From the NCBI GenBank assembly GCA_016210705.1, contig JACQTR010000130.1, positions 1 through 13,682 on the forward strand: a DNA stretch of 13,682 bases, read 5' to 3'. Made by a program: the position numbers and the translations under genes. The first letter of the stretch is position 1. Every line of letters begins with the position of its first letter. Under the pieces are notes generated by a model. The model searched no databases and was not told the DNA's origin. It saw only the letters and a list, made by a program, of their open reading frames with translations. Shown here one piece after another: positions 1 through 5,619 of this stretch. This DNA is from Chloroflexota bacterium. GTDB lineage: Bacteria > Chloroflexota > Dehalococcoidia > JACQTR01.

Positions 1-1197
1 GAGATCCTGACCATGGTGGGCAGCCTGGATTACTTCAAGACCGAGATCGATGGTCAGGTTAACATGGCTATAGCCGAGCGTCAGCCCGGCTCCGCCTTCA
101 AACCCTTCAACTACATAACTGCTTTCGCTAAAGGCTATTCTCCAGCCACTATGCTTTTGGATATACCCAGCTCCTTCCCCAATGGTAGTAGACCTCCTTA
201 CCAGCCTTTGGATATCGACAAAAAATTTCGGGGGCCTGTCTCTGTTCGCCAGGCCCTAGCCCAGTCTCTAAATGTACCCGCCGTGCGTACCCTGGCCTTT
301 GCTGGCGTTAAAGACGTTATCGATACCGCCCACAAGATGGGCATCACTAGCTTGGATCGGGATGGTCAATATGGCCTCTCCTTGACCCTGGGCGGAGGAG
401 AGGTAAAATTGCTGGATATGGTCTATGCTTATGGTGTTTTGGCCAACGGGGGGGTAATGGCCGGCACTCCTGTATCCACAGATAAACAACGCTCCGGCTA
501 TCGAACCCTGGATCCGGTGGCCATTCTTAAAGTGGAAGGCCCCCAAGGCAATATCTTAGAGGAATATACTACTCCCCAGACCAAACCTGTCGTTTCGGCT
601 CAATTGGCATATCTCATAACCGATATTTTATCTGATAACGATGCTCGGGCCCCTATTTTTGGCTCTAATAGTCCCCTCAAACTTCCCGACCGTCCCGCCG
701 CAGTAAAGACCGGAACCACCGAGGACTGGACAGACAACTGGACTATAGGATACACTCCCGACCTGGTGACCGGGGTGTGGATTGGCAATGCCAATTATGA
801 GTCCATGTATCAGGTTCTAGGCGTCACCGCCGCTGGTCCTATTTGGCATAATTTCATGGTAGCCGCCCACCAGGGGATTCCCGCCCATCGTTTTCCGGTG
901 CCTCCAGGGCTGGTTAAAGCACCTATCTGTGTACCCTCAGGCCTGCAACCTACGCCTCAGTGCCCCACGACCAGGGAGGAAATTTTTATTCAAGGCACCG
1001 AACCTAAGCAGAAAGATAACATGTATCAGCTCGTCAGGATAGATAAAAGGACAGGGAACCTTGCTACTCCCCAGACACCTCCTCAGTTTATAGAAGAAAA
1101 GGTATTTATGGTATTGCCTCCCGAGGCTCAGGAATGGGCTTTGCAGAACAACATACCTCAGCCCCCAGCAAGCTCTAGTGCCGTAGAGCGGCGATAA
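1..1197 (+). CDS. Class A penicillin-binding protein (PBP1A type), transpeptidase and C-terminal part; 5' end outside window
   Basis: This is the transpeptidase half of a bifunctional peptidoglycan synthase, which cross-links stem peptides on the outer face of the membrane. The reading frame is open from base 1 (residues E-I-L-T precede the first ATG at 13), and that sequence fits the interior of a PBP1A. The ATG at 13 is therefore internal, and the glycosyltransferase domain lies upstream of the window. All three penicillin-binding motifs are visible: SxxK as SAFK, with the nucleophile serine at bases 91-93; SxN as SLN at 265-273; and KTGT at 706-717. After the catalytic domain come about 100 residues with a Cys pair (CVPSGLQPTPQC) that could form an extracellular disulfide, and a Pro-rich end. 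This tail resembles PBP1A proteins of Chloroflexota, as far as I recall the family. The gene lies 18 bp ahead of the ArsA-like gene, probably in the same operon. Confidence 0.95.
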   Translation, partial: EILTMVGSLDYFKTEIDGQVNMAIAERQPGSAFKPFNYITAFAKGYSPATMLLDIPSSFPNGSRPPYQPLDIDKKFRGPVSVRQALAQSLNVPAVRTLAFAGVKDVIDTAHKMGITSLDRDGQYGLSLTLGGGEVKLLDMVYAYGVLANGGVMAGTPVSTDKQRSGYRTLDPVAILKVEGPQGNILEEYTTPQTKPVVSAQLAYLITDILSDNDARAPIFGSNSPLKLPDRPAAVKTGTTEDWTDNWTIGYTPDLVTGVWIGNANYESMYQVLGVTAAGPIWHNFMVAAHQGIPAHRFPVPPGLVKAPICVPSGLQPTPQCPTTREEIFIQGTEPKQKDNMYQLVRIDKRTGNLATPQTPPQFIEEKVFMVLPPEAQEWALQNNIPQPPASSSAVERR

Positions 1198-1215
1198 GGT
1201 TTCTCTAAAGGAGAA

Positions 1216-2391
1216 ATGATGAGGGTTATCCTCTATACCGGAAAGGGAGGGGTAGGCAAAACCAGCGTGGCCGCGGCTACCGCCCTGCGTTCTTCCCAAT
1301 TGGGTCATCGCACCATTGTCTTGAGCACCGATCCCGCTCACAGCTTGGCCGATTCCTTTGACGTGCCCTTAGGCGGTGATCCCCGATTGATCGCTCCTAA
1401 TCTGTGGGGACAAGAGGTCAGCATTCTCCAGGAAGTAAGAAACCACTGGGGAATAATACAAGACTGGGTAGCTGAACTCTTAGCTTGGCGAGGCCTCGAT
1501 GAAATAGTGGCTGAGGAGCTGGCGGTCTTGCCCGGCATGGAGGAACTGGCCAGCCTCCTCTATGTTACCACCTACCACGATAAAAGCGAGTATGAAGTCC
1601 TTGTCATTGATTGTGCCCCTACTGGGGAGACCCTCCGTCTTTTGGCTTTTCCCGAAGTAGCTCGCTGGTGGATGGAGAGAATTTTCCCTATCGAACGCAA
1701 AGCTGCTACTTTGCTGCGACCCTTTGTAAAGCCGATACTTAACATTCCCATTCCAGATGACCAAGTTTTCAAATCCATTAGCGAACTCTTTGCCCAGATC
1801 AATCGTATGCGAGCCATCCTTACTGATCCGGAGACCACCTCGGTAAGGTTAGTAGTTAATCCGGAAAAGATGGTCATAAAGGAATCGCAGCGTACCCTCA
1901 CCTATCTTAACCTTTATGGTTACGCCACCGATTTGTTAATATGTAATCGTCTTATCCCTGACCAGGTTTCGGATCCTTATTTCCAGTCCTGGAAAGAAAG
2001 CCAAATTAAATACTATCAATTTATCGAAGAAAATTTCTCGCCTCTGCCCATTCGGAACGCCCCTCTCTTAAATAGGGAGGTGGTAGGTATTGACATGCTG
2101 GAGATTATGGCCGTGGCCCTTTTCGGTGAAGATGATCCAACCCAGGTTTTCTTTAAAGGAACTATTCAAGGGATTGAAAAGGAGGATGGACAATTCGTTT
2201 TGGTTCTTCGGCTACCCTTTGTTAGCAAAGAAGAGGTCTCGCTGATGCGCAGCGGAAACGAGTTGACAGTTCAGGTAGGAAATTTTAGGCGAAACGTAAT
2301 TCTTCCTCAGGTTCTAGCTGGTCTGGCTACCAGAGAGGCCCGCTTTGTTGAGGGCAATTTGAGAATCGAGTTCGAGGAGAAGGGTGTCTAA
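1216..2391 (+). CDS. ArsA/Get3-family ATPase with C-terminal HSP20-like domain
   Basis: A SIMIBI-class P-loop ATPase of the ArsA/TRC40 family, 391 aa. Visible motifs are the deviant Walker A GKGGVGKT (residues 9-16, with the signature lysine K10), switch I as DPAHSLADSFD (39-49), switch II as DCAPTGETLRLL (132-143), and the nucleotide-base region NPEKMVIKESQRT. Residues ~311-391 form a beta-rich tail ending in LRIEFEE that matches the HSP20/alpha-crystallin-like domain appended to many bacterial ArsA homologues. This is a single-ATPase form, not the duplicated arsenite pump subunit, and no arsB, arsD or arsR lies nearby. An arsenic role is therefore unsupported; handling of membrane proteins or other clients, as in Get3, is an inference. 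Two adjacent ATGs (1216, 1219) follow an AAAGGAG at 1207-1213. The second is better spaced (5 nt against 2 nt). The gene sits between a PBP and a RodZ-like gene. Confidence 0.9.
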   Translation: MMRVILYTGKGGVGKTSVAAATALRSSQLGHRTIVLSTDPAHSLADSFDVPLGGDPRLIAPNLWGQEVSILQEVRNHWGIIQDWVAELLAWRGLDEIVAEELAVLPGMEELASLLYVTTYHDKSEYEVLVIDCAPTGETLRLLAFPEVARWWMERIFPIERKAATLLRPFVKPILNIPIPDDQVFKSISELFAQINRMRAILTDPETTSVRLVVNPEKMVIKESQRTLTYLNLYGYATDLLICNRLIPDQVSDPYFQSWKESQIKYYQFIEENFSPLPIRNAPLLNREVVGIDMLEIMAVALFGEDDPTQVFFKGTIQGIEKEDGQFVLVLRLPFVSKEEVSLMRSGNELTVQVGNFRRNVILPQVLAGLATREARFVEGNLRIEFEEKGV

Positions 2392-3286
2392 TAAGGAAAG
2401 TATGGGACTGGGAGAAATCCTAAAGGAGGCTCGCCAGAGACAAGGGCTCTCCTTGGACGAGGTGTCGGAGGCCACTAAAATCCGCCTATCATATTTGGAG
2501 GCTATCGAGGCCGAGGACTACGACCGACTCCCCGCCCCGGTATATGTGAGGGGCTTCTTGCGGAGTTATGCTCTCTTCCTTGGCCTGGATCCAGAAAGGA
2601 TCCAAGGGCTTCACTTCGAGACGACACAAAGAGACACGATCTGGGAACCTTTGCCAGTGACCGTGTCGTCTTCTTTTCCTTTAGGTTCCTGGCTGGTTAT
2701 AGCTGGAGCACTGTGTTTCATGATCGTCAGCGGTTTCTTTCTATATTGGTGGGGGGGCGGTGCCCTCTTGGGGTCCGAGGGCACAGGCACGGAGGGCGCC
2801 GTCGAAGTATGGCCTACGCCTTTGGCTAGCATTTTTTTCCCCAATTCAGCGGAAACAATTGGGCCAGCCCCTGGTCCTTTAGGGGGAGGTCGAGAGATCC
2901 TCAAGCCGCCAGAAACACCCACCGCTACTGCTACCCCCATTCCGGCTCCTACCCCAAAGGTAGAGCCCACACCTACTCCCACTCCTACACCCACCATCCA
3001 TACCCCAGTGCCCTCCTCCACACCAACACCCACCCCCATCACCACCCCTAGGCCCACTACGGTCAGCGTACCCAATGTTAAGGGCCTCCCTCTGGAGGAT
3101 GCAAAGCGAGTGCTCGTGGAGGCTGGGCTTAGGGTCTCCCCCTGGATTAACTATCAGGGACATGATACTATCCCAGCCGCGATGTTGGAGTGGGTAGCAG
3201 TGGGCTCCGTCCTAAGCTCCACCCCTGAACCTGGCATTGCGGTGGCTCCGGGTAGTGAGGTTAGTCTATCGGTGAGGAAAGATTAG
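2384..3286 (+). CDS. RodZ-like protein: cytoplasmic HTH, one TM helix, Pro/Thr stalk, extracellular PASTA domain
   Basis: A bitopic membrane protein of 300 aa counted from the GTG at 2384. Residues ~8-72 form a RodZ-type helix-turn-helix (LGEILKEARQRQGLSLDEV, then TKIR and YVRGFLRSYA), the part that in RodZ contacts MreB. Residues ~101-123 are a single TM helix, ~174-226 a Pro/Thr-rich stalk with (PT)n repeats, and ~227-300 a PASTA-like domain starting VPNVKGLPLEDAKRVL and containing the PEPG turn typical of PASTA. PASTA domains usually sense or bind peptidoglycan or its precursors, so this protein could link the cytoskeleton to the wall; that is inference. Start choice: GTG 2384 has GAGGAG at 2374-2379 and overlaps the ArsA stop by 8 nt. 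ATG 2402 has AAGGA at 2393-2397 and begins MGLGEILKEARQ, which fits the family's usual N-terminus better. Both remain possible. A G7 run lies at 2751-2757, just past the TM codons. Confidence 0.88.
   Translation: MSNKESMGLGEILKEARQRQGLSLDEVSEATKIRLSYLEAIEAEDYDRLPAPVYVRGFLRSYALFLGLDPERIQGLHFETTQRDTIWEPLPVTVSSSFPLGSWLVIAGALCFMIVSGFFLYWWGGGALLGSEGTGTEGAVEVWPTPLASIFFPNSAETIGPAPGPLGGGREILKPPETPTATATPIPAPTPKVEPTPTPTPTPTIHTPVPSSTPTPTPITTPRPTTVSVPNVKGLPLEDAKRVLVEAGLRVSPWINYQGHDTIPAAMLEWVAVGSVLSSTPEPGIAVAPGSEVSLSVRKD
2903..3061 (+). repeat. Low-complexity Pro/Thr-codon tract (stalk of the RodZ-PASTA protein)
   Basis: The coding sequence is dominated by CCx and ACx codons, giving a nearly G-free, C-rich plus strand with imperfect ACACCC / CCTACTCC repeats. 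It encodes alternating Pro-Thr units, presumably an extended linker holding the PASTA domain away from the membrane. Tracts like this often vary in length between strains. The Gly/Val-rich reading on the opposite strand is a by-product of this composition. Confidence 0.85.
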
Positions 3287-3288
3287 GA

Positions 3289-3894
3289 GTGGTAACCCTC
3301 CTAATCGGCCTCTATGTAGCTTGCGAGATTATCGCCAACGTCACAGCCACTAAACAAGTGTCAGTGGCTGGCCTTGAGGTGCCAGCGGCGGTTTTTATTT
3401 ATGCCCTTACCTTCACTCTCATAGATCTTGTCAATGAGACCCTAGGCAAGAGGGGAGCACGCCAAGTGGTATACACGGCATTCGCTGCTAATTTGTTGCT
3501 GGCTGCTTATGTTCGCTTTGCAATAGCCTTACCCAGCGCCAGCTTTTATCAGGATCAGACGGCCTTTTCCGGGGTTCTGGGCTCAGCTCCCCGAATCGTG
3601 TTCGCCAGCCTCACCGCTTATATAATCGCCTCCCTCATCGATACTGAAATCTTCGCTTGGTGGCGGCAGCGGATGATACGTCATCGCTGGATGAGGGTAT
3701 TGGTCAGTAACGGGGTTTCTACATTGATAGATAGCATTGTCTTTATTAGCCTAGCCTTTGGCGGGCGGTTTCCTGTTCTGCCCCTTATTCGAGGTCAGTA
3801 TACCGTAAAGATGGTGGTTACTCTGGTAAGTCTACCATTGATCTATTTCGTAAAGGCGAGAAGGGTGATGGTCGCTCCTCAGCCCGCGCCATAG
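3289..3894 (+). CDS. YhhQ/VUT family integral membrane transporter (queuosine precursor type)
   Basis: A 201-aa multi-spanning membrane protein of the YhhQ/VUT family (formerly DUF165). Characterised members import queuosine precursors such as preQ0 or preQ1. Family-type features are an N-terminal helix ending IIANVTATK, the loop DLVNETLGKRGARQVV (residues 46-61), ASLIDTEIF (114-122) and NGVSTLIDSIVFI (141-153), with conserved acidic and Asn residues in membrane segments. About five or six hydrophobic segments are visible. The start is GTG at 3289, only 2 bp after the preceding stop. A GAGGA at 3274-3278 lies about 10 nt upstream, so translation is probably coupled. No other queuosine gene is in the window, so the substrate is assigned by family only; some related clades may carry other purine-like or deazapurine compounds. 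It is probably the last gene of the PBP operon, since an 84-bp gap follows. Confidence 0.85.
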   Translation: MVTLLIGLYVACEIIANVTATKQVSVAGLEVPAAVFIYALTFTLIDLVNETLGKRGARQVVYTAFAANLLLAAYVRFAIALPSASFYQDQTAFSGVLGSAPRIVFASLTAYIIASLIDTEIFAWWRQRMIRHRWMRVLVSNGVSTLIDSIVFISLAFGGRFPVLPLIRGQYTVKMVVTLVSLPLIYFVKARRVMVAPQPAP

Positions 3895-3926
3895 TTTGGA
3901 TATGTCAATTTCAAGATTGCGGAATA

Positions 3927-3943
3927 GTGAGCCACAGGCTCAT
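3927..3943 (+). promoter_or_regulatory. Short perfect inverted repeat upstream of the BioD/DRTGG gene
   Basis: TGAGCC-ACA-GGCTCA (3928-3942) is a perfect 6-bp dyad with a 3-nt centre, extendable by one G-T pair. No T-run follows on either strand, so a classical intrinsic terminator is not supported. It lies between a TTGCGG (3917-3922) and an AT-rich CATATATA stretch (3944-3951). It could be an operator or an RNA hairpin in the leader of the next gene, but a consensus promoter with normal spacing is not visible. Confidence 0.35.
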
Positions 3944-3964
3944 CATATATACGTCCAACACAAT

Positions 3965-3971
3965 AAGGAGG
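3965..3971 (+). promoter_or_regulatory. Strong Shine-Dalgarno for the BioD/DRTGG gene
   Basis: AAGGAGG ends 7 nt before ATG 3979. It is the best match to the anti-SD consensus in the window and fixes this start. Confidence 0.85.
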
Positions 3972-3978
3972 ACAATTC

Positions 3979-5028
3979 ATGACTGCCCTTTTGGTTACGT
4001 CGTGTGGAGAAGCTGCTGGCAAAAGTACCTTTTGCGTGGGACTGGGAAGATACCTTCAAGCCCAAGGGAGAAAGGTGGGCTATTTTAAACCATTTCGACG
4101 GCTGACAATATCGGCTGAGGATGAGACCCCCGATGAGGACGCGCTATTCATAAAGAAGATGCTAGCTCTAGAGGAAGAGGCCAAGGCTTTAGCCCCGACA
4201 ATTTTGAACGCACAAGCTTTGGAAGACGCCCTCCGACAACGAGGGGACAGCCTCATATCCCAAGTGCAGGGTAATTTCAACAGCGTAGCTAAGAATAAAG
4301 ATGTGGTCTTGGTAGAGGATTTCCAGAGCTTATCTCCCATATCGCAACAGCTAGCCCAATGGTTAGAGGCCAAAATCTTATTGGTAGTACGTTATCGCGC
4401 CAACCTAGCGGCCGATGAGCTTATCGCCGCTGCCGAGCCTATCAAAGGGCGTTTGGCTGGTATAGTAATCAGCGTTGTGCCCCCAAACCAAATAGAGGAG
4501 GTGTGGACTTCTTTGGCCTTCCCATTAGGAGCTGAAAATATGAAGGTGCTAGGGGTTTTCCCCGAGGATCGCCTTCTTTTTACTTTAAGTGTGGATGAGC
4601 TAGTGAGATACCTAGGTGGGAAGATCCTAAACTCTTCTGAAGCCAGCCAGGAGCTAGTAGAAAACCTTATGGTGGGAGCCATGGTGGTGGACAATGCCAT
4701 GAATTATTTTCAGGTCAAAGCCAATAAAACGGTCATAACCCGAGGTGATCGCCCCGACATCCAGATGGCCGCTATCGAGACCTCCACCCGATGTCTGATT
4801 CTCACCGGCAATATCTCTCCCACTCCCCACGTTCTTAATTATGCCACCGAGCGAGGGGTGCCTATCGCAGTCGTTGCAGAGGACACTCTAGCCACAATTT
4901 CGCGTCTGAGCGATATTTTCCCTCGAATAAGGTTTCATCAGGAGAAAAAGATACCCCAATTAGGAAGATTAATGAACCAGTACTTTAATTTCCCTGCCCT
5001 ATTTCAAGCCTTGGGCTTACCTAACTAG
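3979..5028 (+). CDS. P-loop (BioD-like, AAA_26) plus DRTGG domain protein
   Basis: A soluble 349-aa protein. The N-terminal ~210 residues resemble the dethiobiotin synthetase-like P-loop fold found at the N-terminus of some phosphotransacetylases: Walker A GEAAGKST (10-17), GYFKPFRRL (34-42), a strand ending VVLVEDF (109-115) and LGVFPEDRLL (191-200). Residues ~220-325 are a DRTGG-type domain, whose signature appears as VITRGDRPDIQMAAIE (252-267) in place of the canonical form. The catalytic phosphotransacetylase domain is absent, so this is not a Pta enzyme. The usual VEG of BioD-like proteins is VED here, and no biotin gene is nearby, so BioD activity is unlikely. A regulatory or nucleotide-binding role is plausible but unproven. 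Between an 84-bp upstream gap and a downstream terminator, it may form its own transcription unit. Confidence 0.85.
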   Translation: MTALLVTSCGEAAGKSTFCVGLGRYLQAQGRKVGYFKPFRRLTISAEDETPDEDALFIKKMLALEEEAKALAPTILNAQALEDALRQRGDSLISQVQGNFNSVAKNKDVVLVEDFQSLSPISQQLAQWLEAKILLVVRYRANLAADELIAAAEPIKGRLAGIVISVVPPNQIEEVWTSLAFPLGAENMKVLGVFPEDRLLFTLSVDELVRYLGGKILNSSEASQELVENLMVGAMVVDNAMNYFQVKANKTVITRGDRPDIQMAAIETSTRCLILTGNISPTPHVLNYATERGVPIAVVAEDTLATISRLSDIFPRIRFHQEKKIPQLGRLMNQYFNFPALFQALGLPN

Positions 5029-5037
5029 AGGGAGCAG

Positions 5038-5472
5038 TTAAGAGCTGACTTGGGGTTCTGGAACCTCTTTTTTCCCGCAGTAGGGGCATAGTTTCCAGGT
5101 CAGGTCCAGGGGGCGACGACATTTAGGACAAGCCCGTTTAAGTTGGGTTAGGCAATTGGGGCAATACAGAAAGTCAGGTTTAATCGTCCCTTGGCAAGAT
5201 GGACAATGGGGGTCATCGTCCAGATCTTGAAGGAGAGCTTCCTTTTCTAAGGAGCGAGCATAGCCATTGGCCAGGGTTTCTCTAGGCCGAAGGATTAGAT
5301 AAATGATGAGGCCAATGAAAGGGAATGCGAGGACGAGAAAAAGGGAAAAGGCGATGGTTAGAAAATCCTCAGTGCGGGAACGGATGTCCCTATAGGTCCA
5401 AATAAGCACGCTAAACCACAGCGCTACCAAAAACCCCCCAAAAACAGCAATGCCTATTGATAGAGCTAACAA
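5038..5472 (-). CDS. Two-helix membrane protein with C-terminal double zinc ribbon
   Basis: About 144 aa. Two hydrophobic segments (residues ~4-26 and ~37-61) flank a charged loop WTYRDIRSRTEDF. A short acidic linker follows, then two CxxC-type zinc ribbons: C90/C93 with C104/C107, and C115/C118 with C129/C132. All eight ligands are present. Such proteins recur in Chloroflexota but have no known function; the ribbons face the cytoplasm if both helices span the membrane as a hairpin. The only bacterial start codon in frame near the N-terminus is TTG at 5472-5470. The purine-rich AAAGGGGGG (about 5498-5490) lies 17 nt upstream of it, which is too far for a normal SD. An ATC at 5481-5479 would be better spaced but is a very rare start. 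The true N-terminus is therefore uncertain. A promoter with a perfect -10 lies just upstream, and the gene converges on the DRTGG gene with 9 bp between stops. Confidence 0.75.
   Translation of the reverse strand: MLALSIGIAVFGGFLVALWFSVLIWTYRDIRSRTEDFLTIAFSLFLVLAFPFIGLIIYLILRPRETLANGYARSLEKEALLQDLDDDPHCPSCQGTIKPDFLYCPNCLTQLKRACPKCRRPLDLTWKLCPYCGKKEVPEPQVSS
5052..5073 (+). terminator. Intrinsic terminator for the DRTGG gene, lying inside the convergent gene
   Basis: On the plus strand, GGGGTT (5052-5057) pairs with AACCTC (5062-5067) around a CTGG loop, giving six pairs including one G-U, and T6 (5068-5073) follows directly. It begins 23 nt past the upstream stop. The same bases read in reverse encode the C-terminal KKEVPEP of the zinc-ribbon protein, so one stretch serves both as terminator and as coding sequence. 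The reverse transcript has no U-run after the hairpin, so it should act in one direction only. Confidence 0.6.
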
Positions 5473-5516
5473 AGCATCGATGTCCGTGGCCCCCCTTTAG
5501 TACTTTAAATTAGCCC

Positions 5517-5544
5517 ATTATATCACCCTTTCTTACGTTGTCAT
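5517..5544 (-). promoter_or_regulatory. Sigma-70-type promoter for the zinc-ribbon gene
   Basis: Read on the minus strand: -35 ATGACA (5544-5539), a 16-bp spacer, then TATAAT (5522-5517) preceded by TGA, giving an extended -10 (TG-n-TATAAT). The expected start of transcription is near 5510, leaving a leader of roughly 38 nt before the TTG codon. Confidence 0.7.
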
Positions 5545-5564
5545 AGCACTGCTACCGTCTTTCA

Positions 5565-5594
5565 TTGCGGCGTTTTCACTCTCGATGCTATAAT
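5565..5594 (+). promoter_or_regulatory. Sigma-70-type promoter for the UvrD/PcrA helicase gene
   Basis: -35 TTGCGG (5565-5570), an 18-bp spacer, then TATAAT (5589-5594) preceded by TGC, a perfect extended -10. The expected transcription start is near 5601, giving a leader of only about 19 nt. That leader carries AGGGG (5604-5608) as a modest SD before ATG 5620. Confidence 0.7.
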
Positions 5595-5619
5595 AAACCC
5601 ACTAGGGGCAAAATTTATT

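Noticed and set aside
937..1341. Minus-strand ORF across the PBP/ArsA junction
   Set aside because: It lies over two well-supported plus-strand genes, lacks recognisable motifs and has no SD; treated as a shadow.
1216..2391. Arsenic-resistance ATPase
   Set aside because: Single ATPase unit with an HSP20 tail and no arsB, arsC, arsD or arsR nearby; family membership alone does not show arsenite transport.
2611..3075. Minus-strand ORF rich in Gly and Val
   Set aside because: It is the complement of the Pro/Thr codon tract in the RodZ-PASTA gene and has no independent coding signal.
5006..5018. AAGCC-TTG-GGCTT hairpin as terminator of the minus-strand zinc-ribbon gene
   Set aside because: No U-run follows it on either strand, and it lies within the coding end of the DRTGG gene.
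3979..5028. Dethiobiotin synthetase or phosphotransacetylase
   Set aside because: The BioD-like part has a changed VEG region and carries a DRTGG domain with no biotin genes around; the Pta catalytic domain is missing.
5538..5543. TTGTCA as a plus-strand -35 box for the helicase
   Set aside because: No -10-like hexamer lies 16-18 bp downstream; TTGCGG at 5565 pairs better with the perfect TATAAT at 5589.
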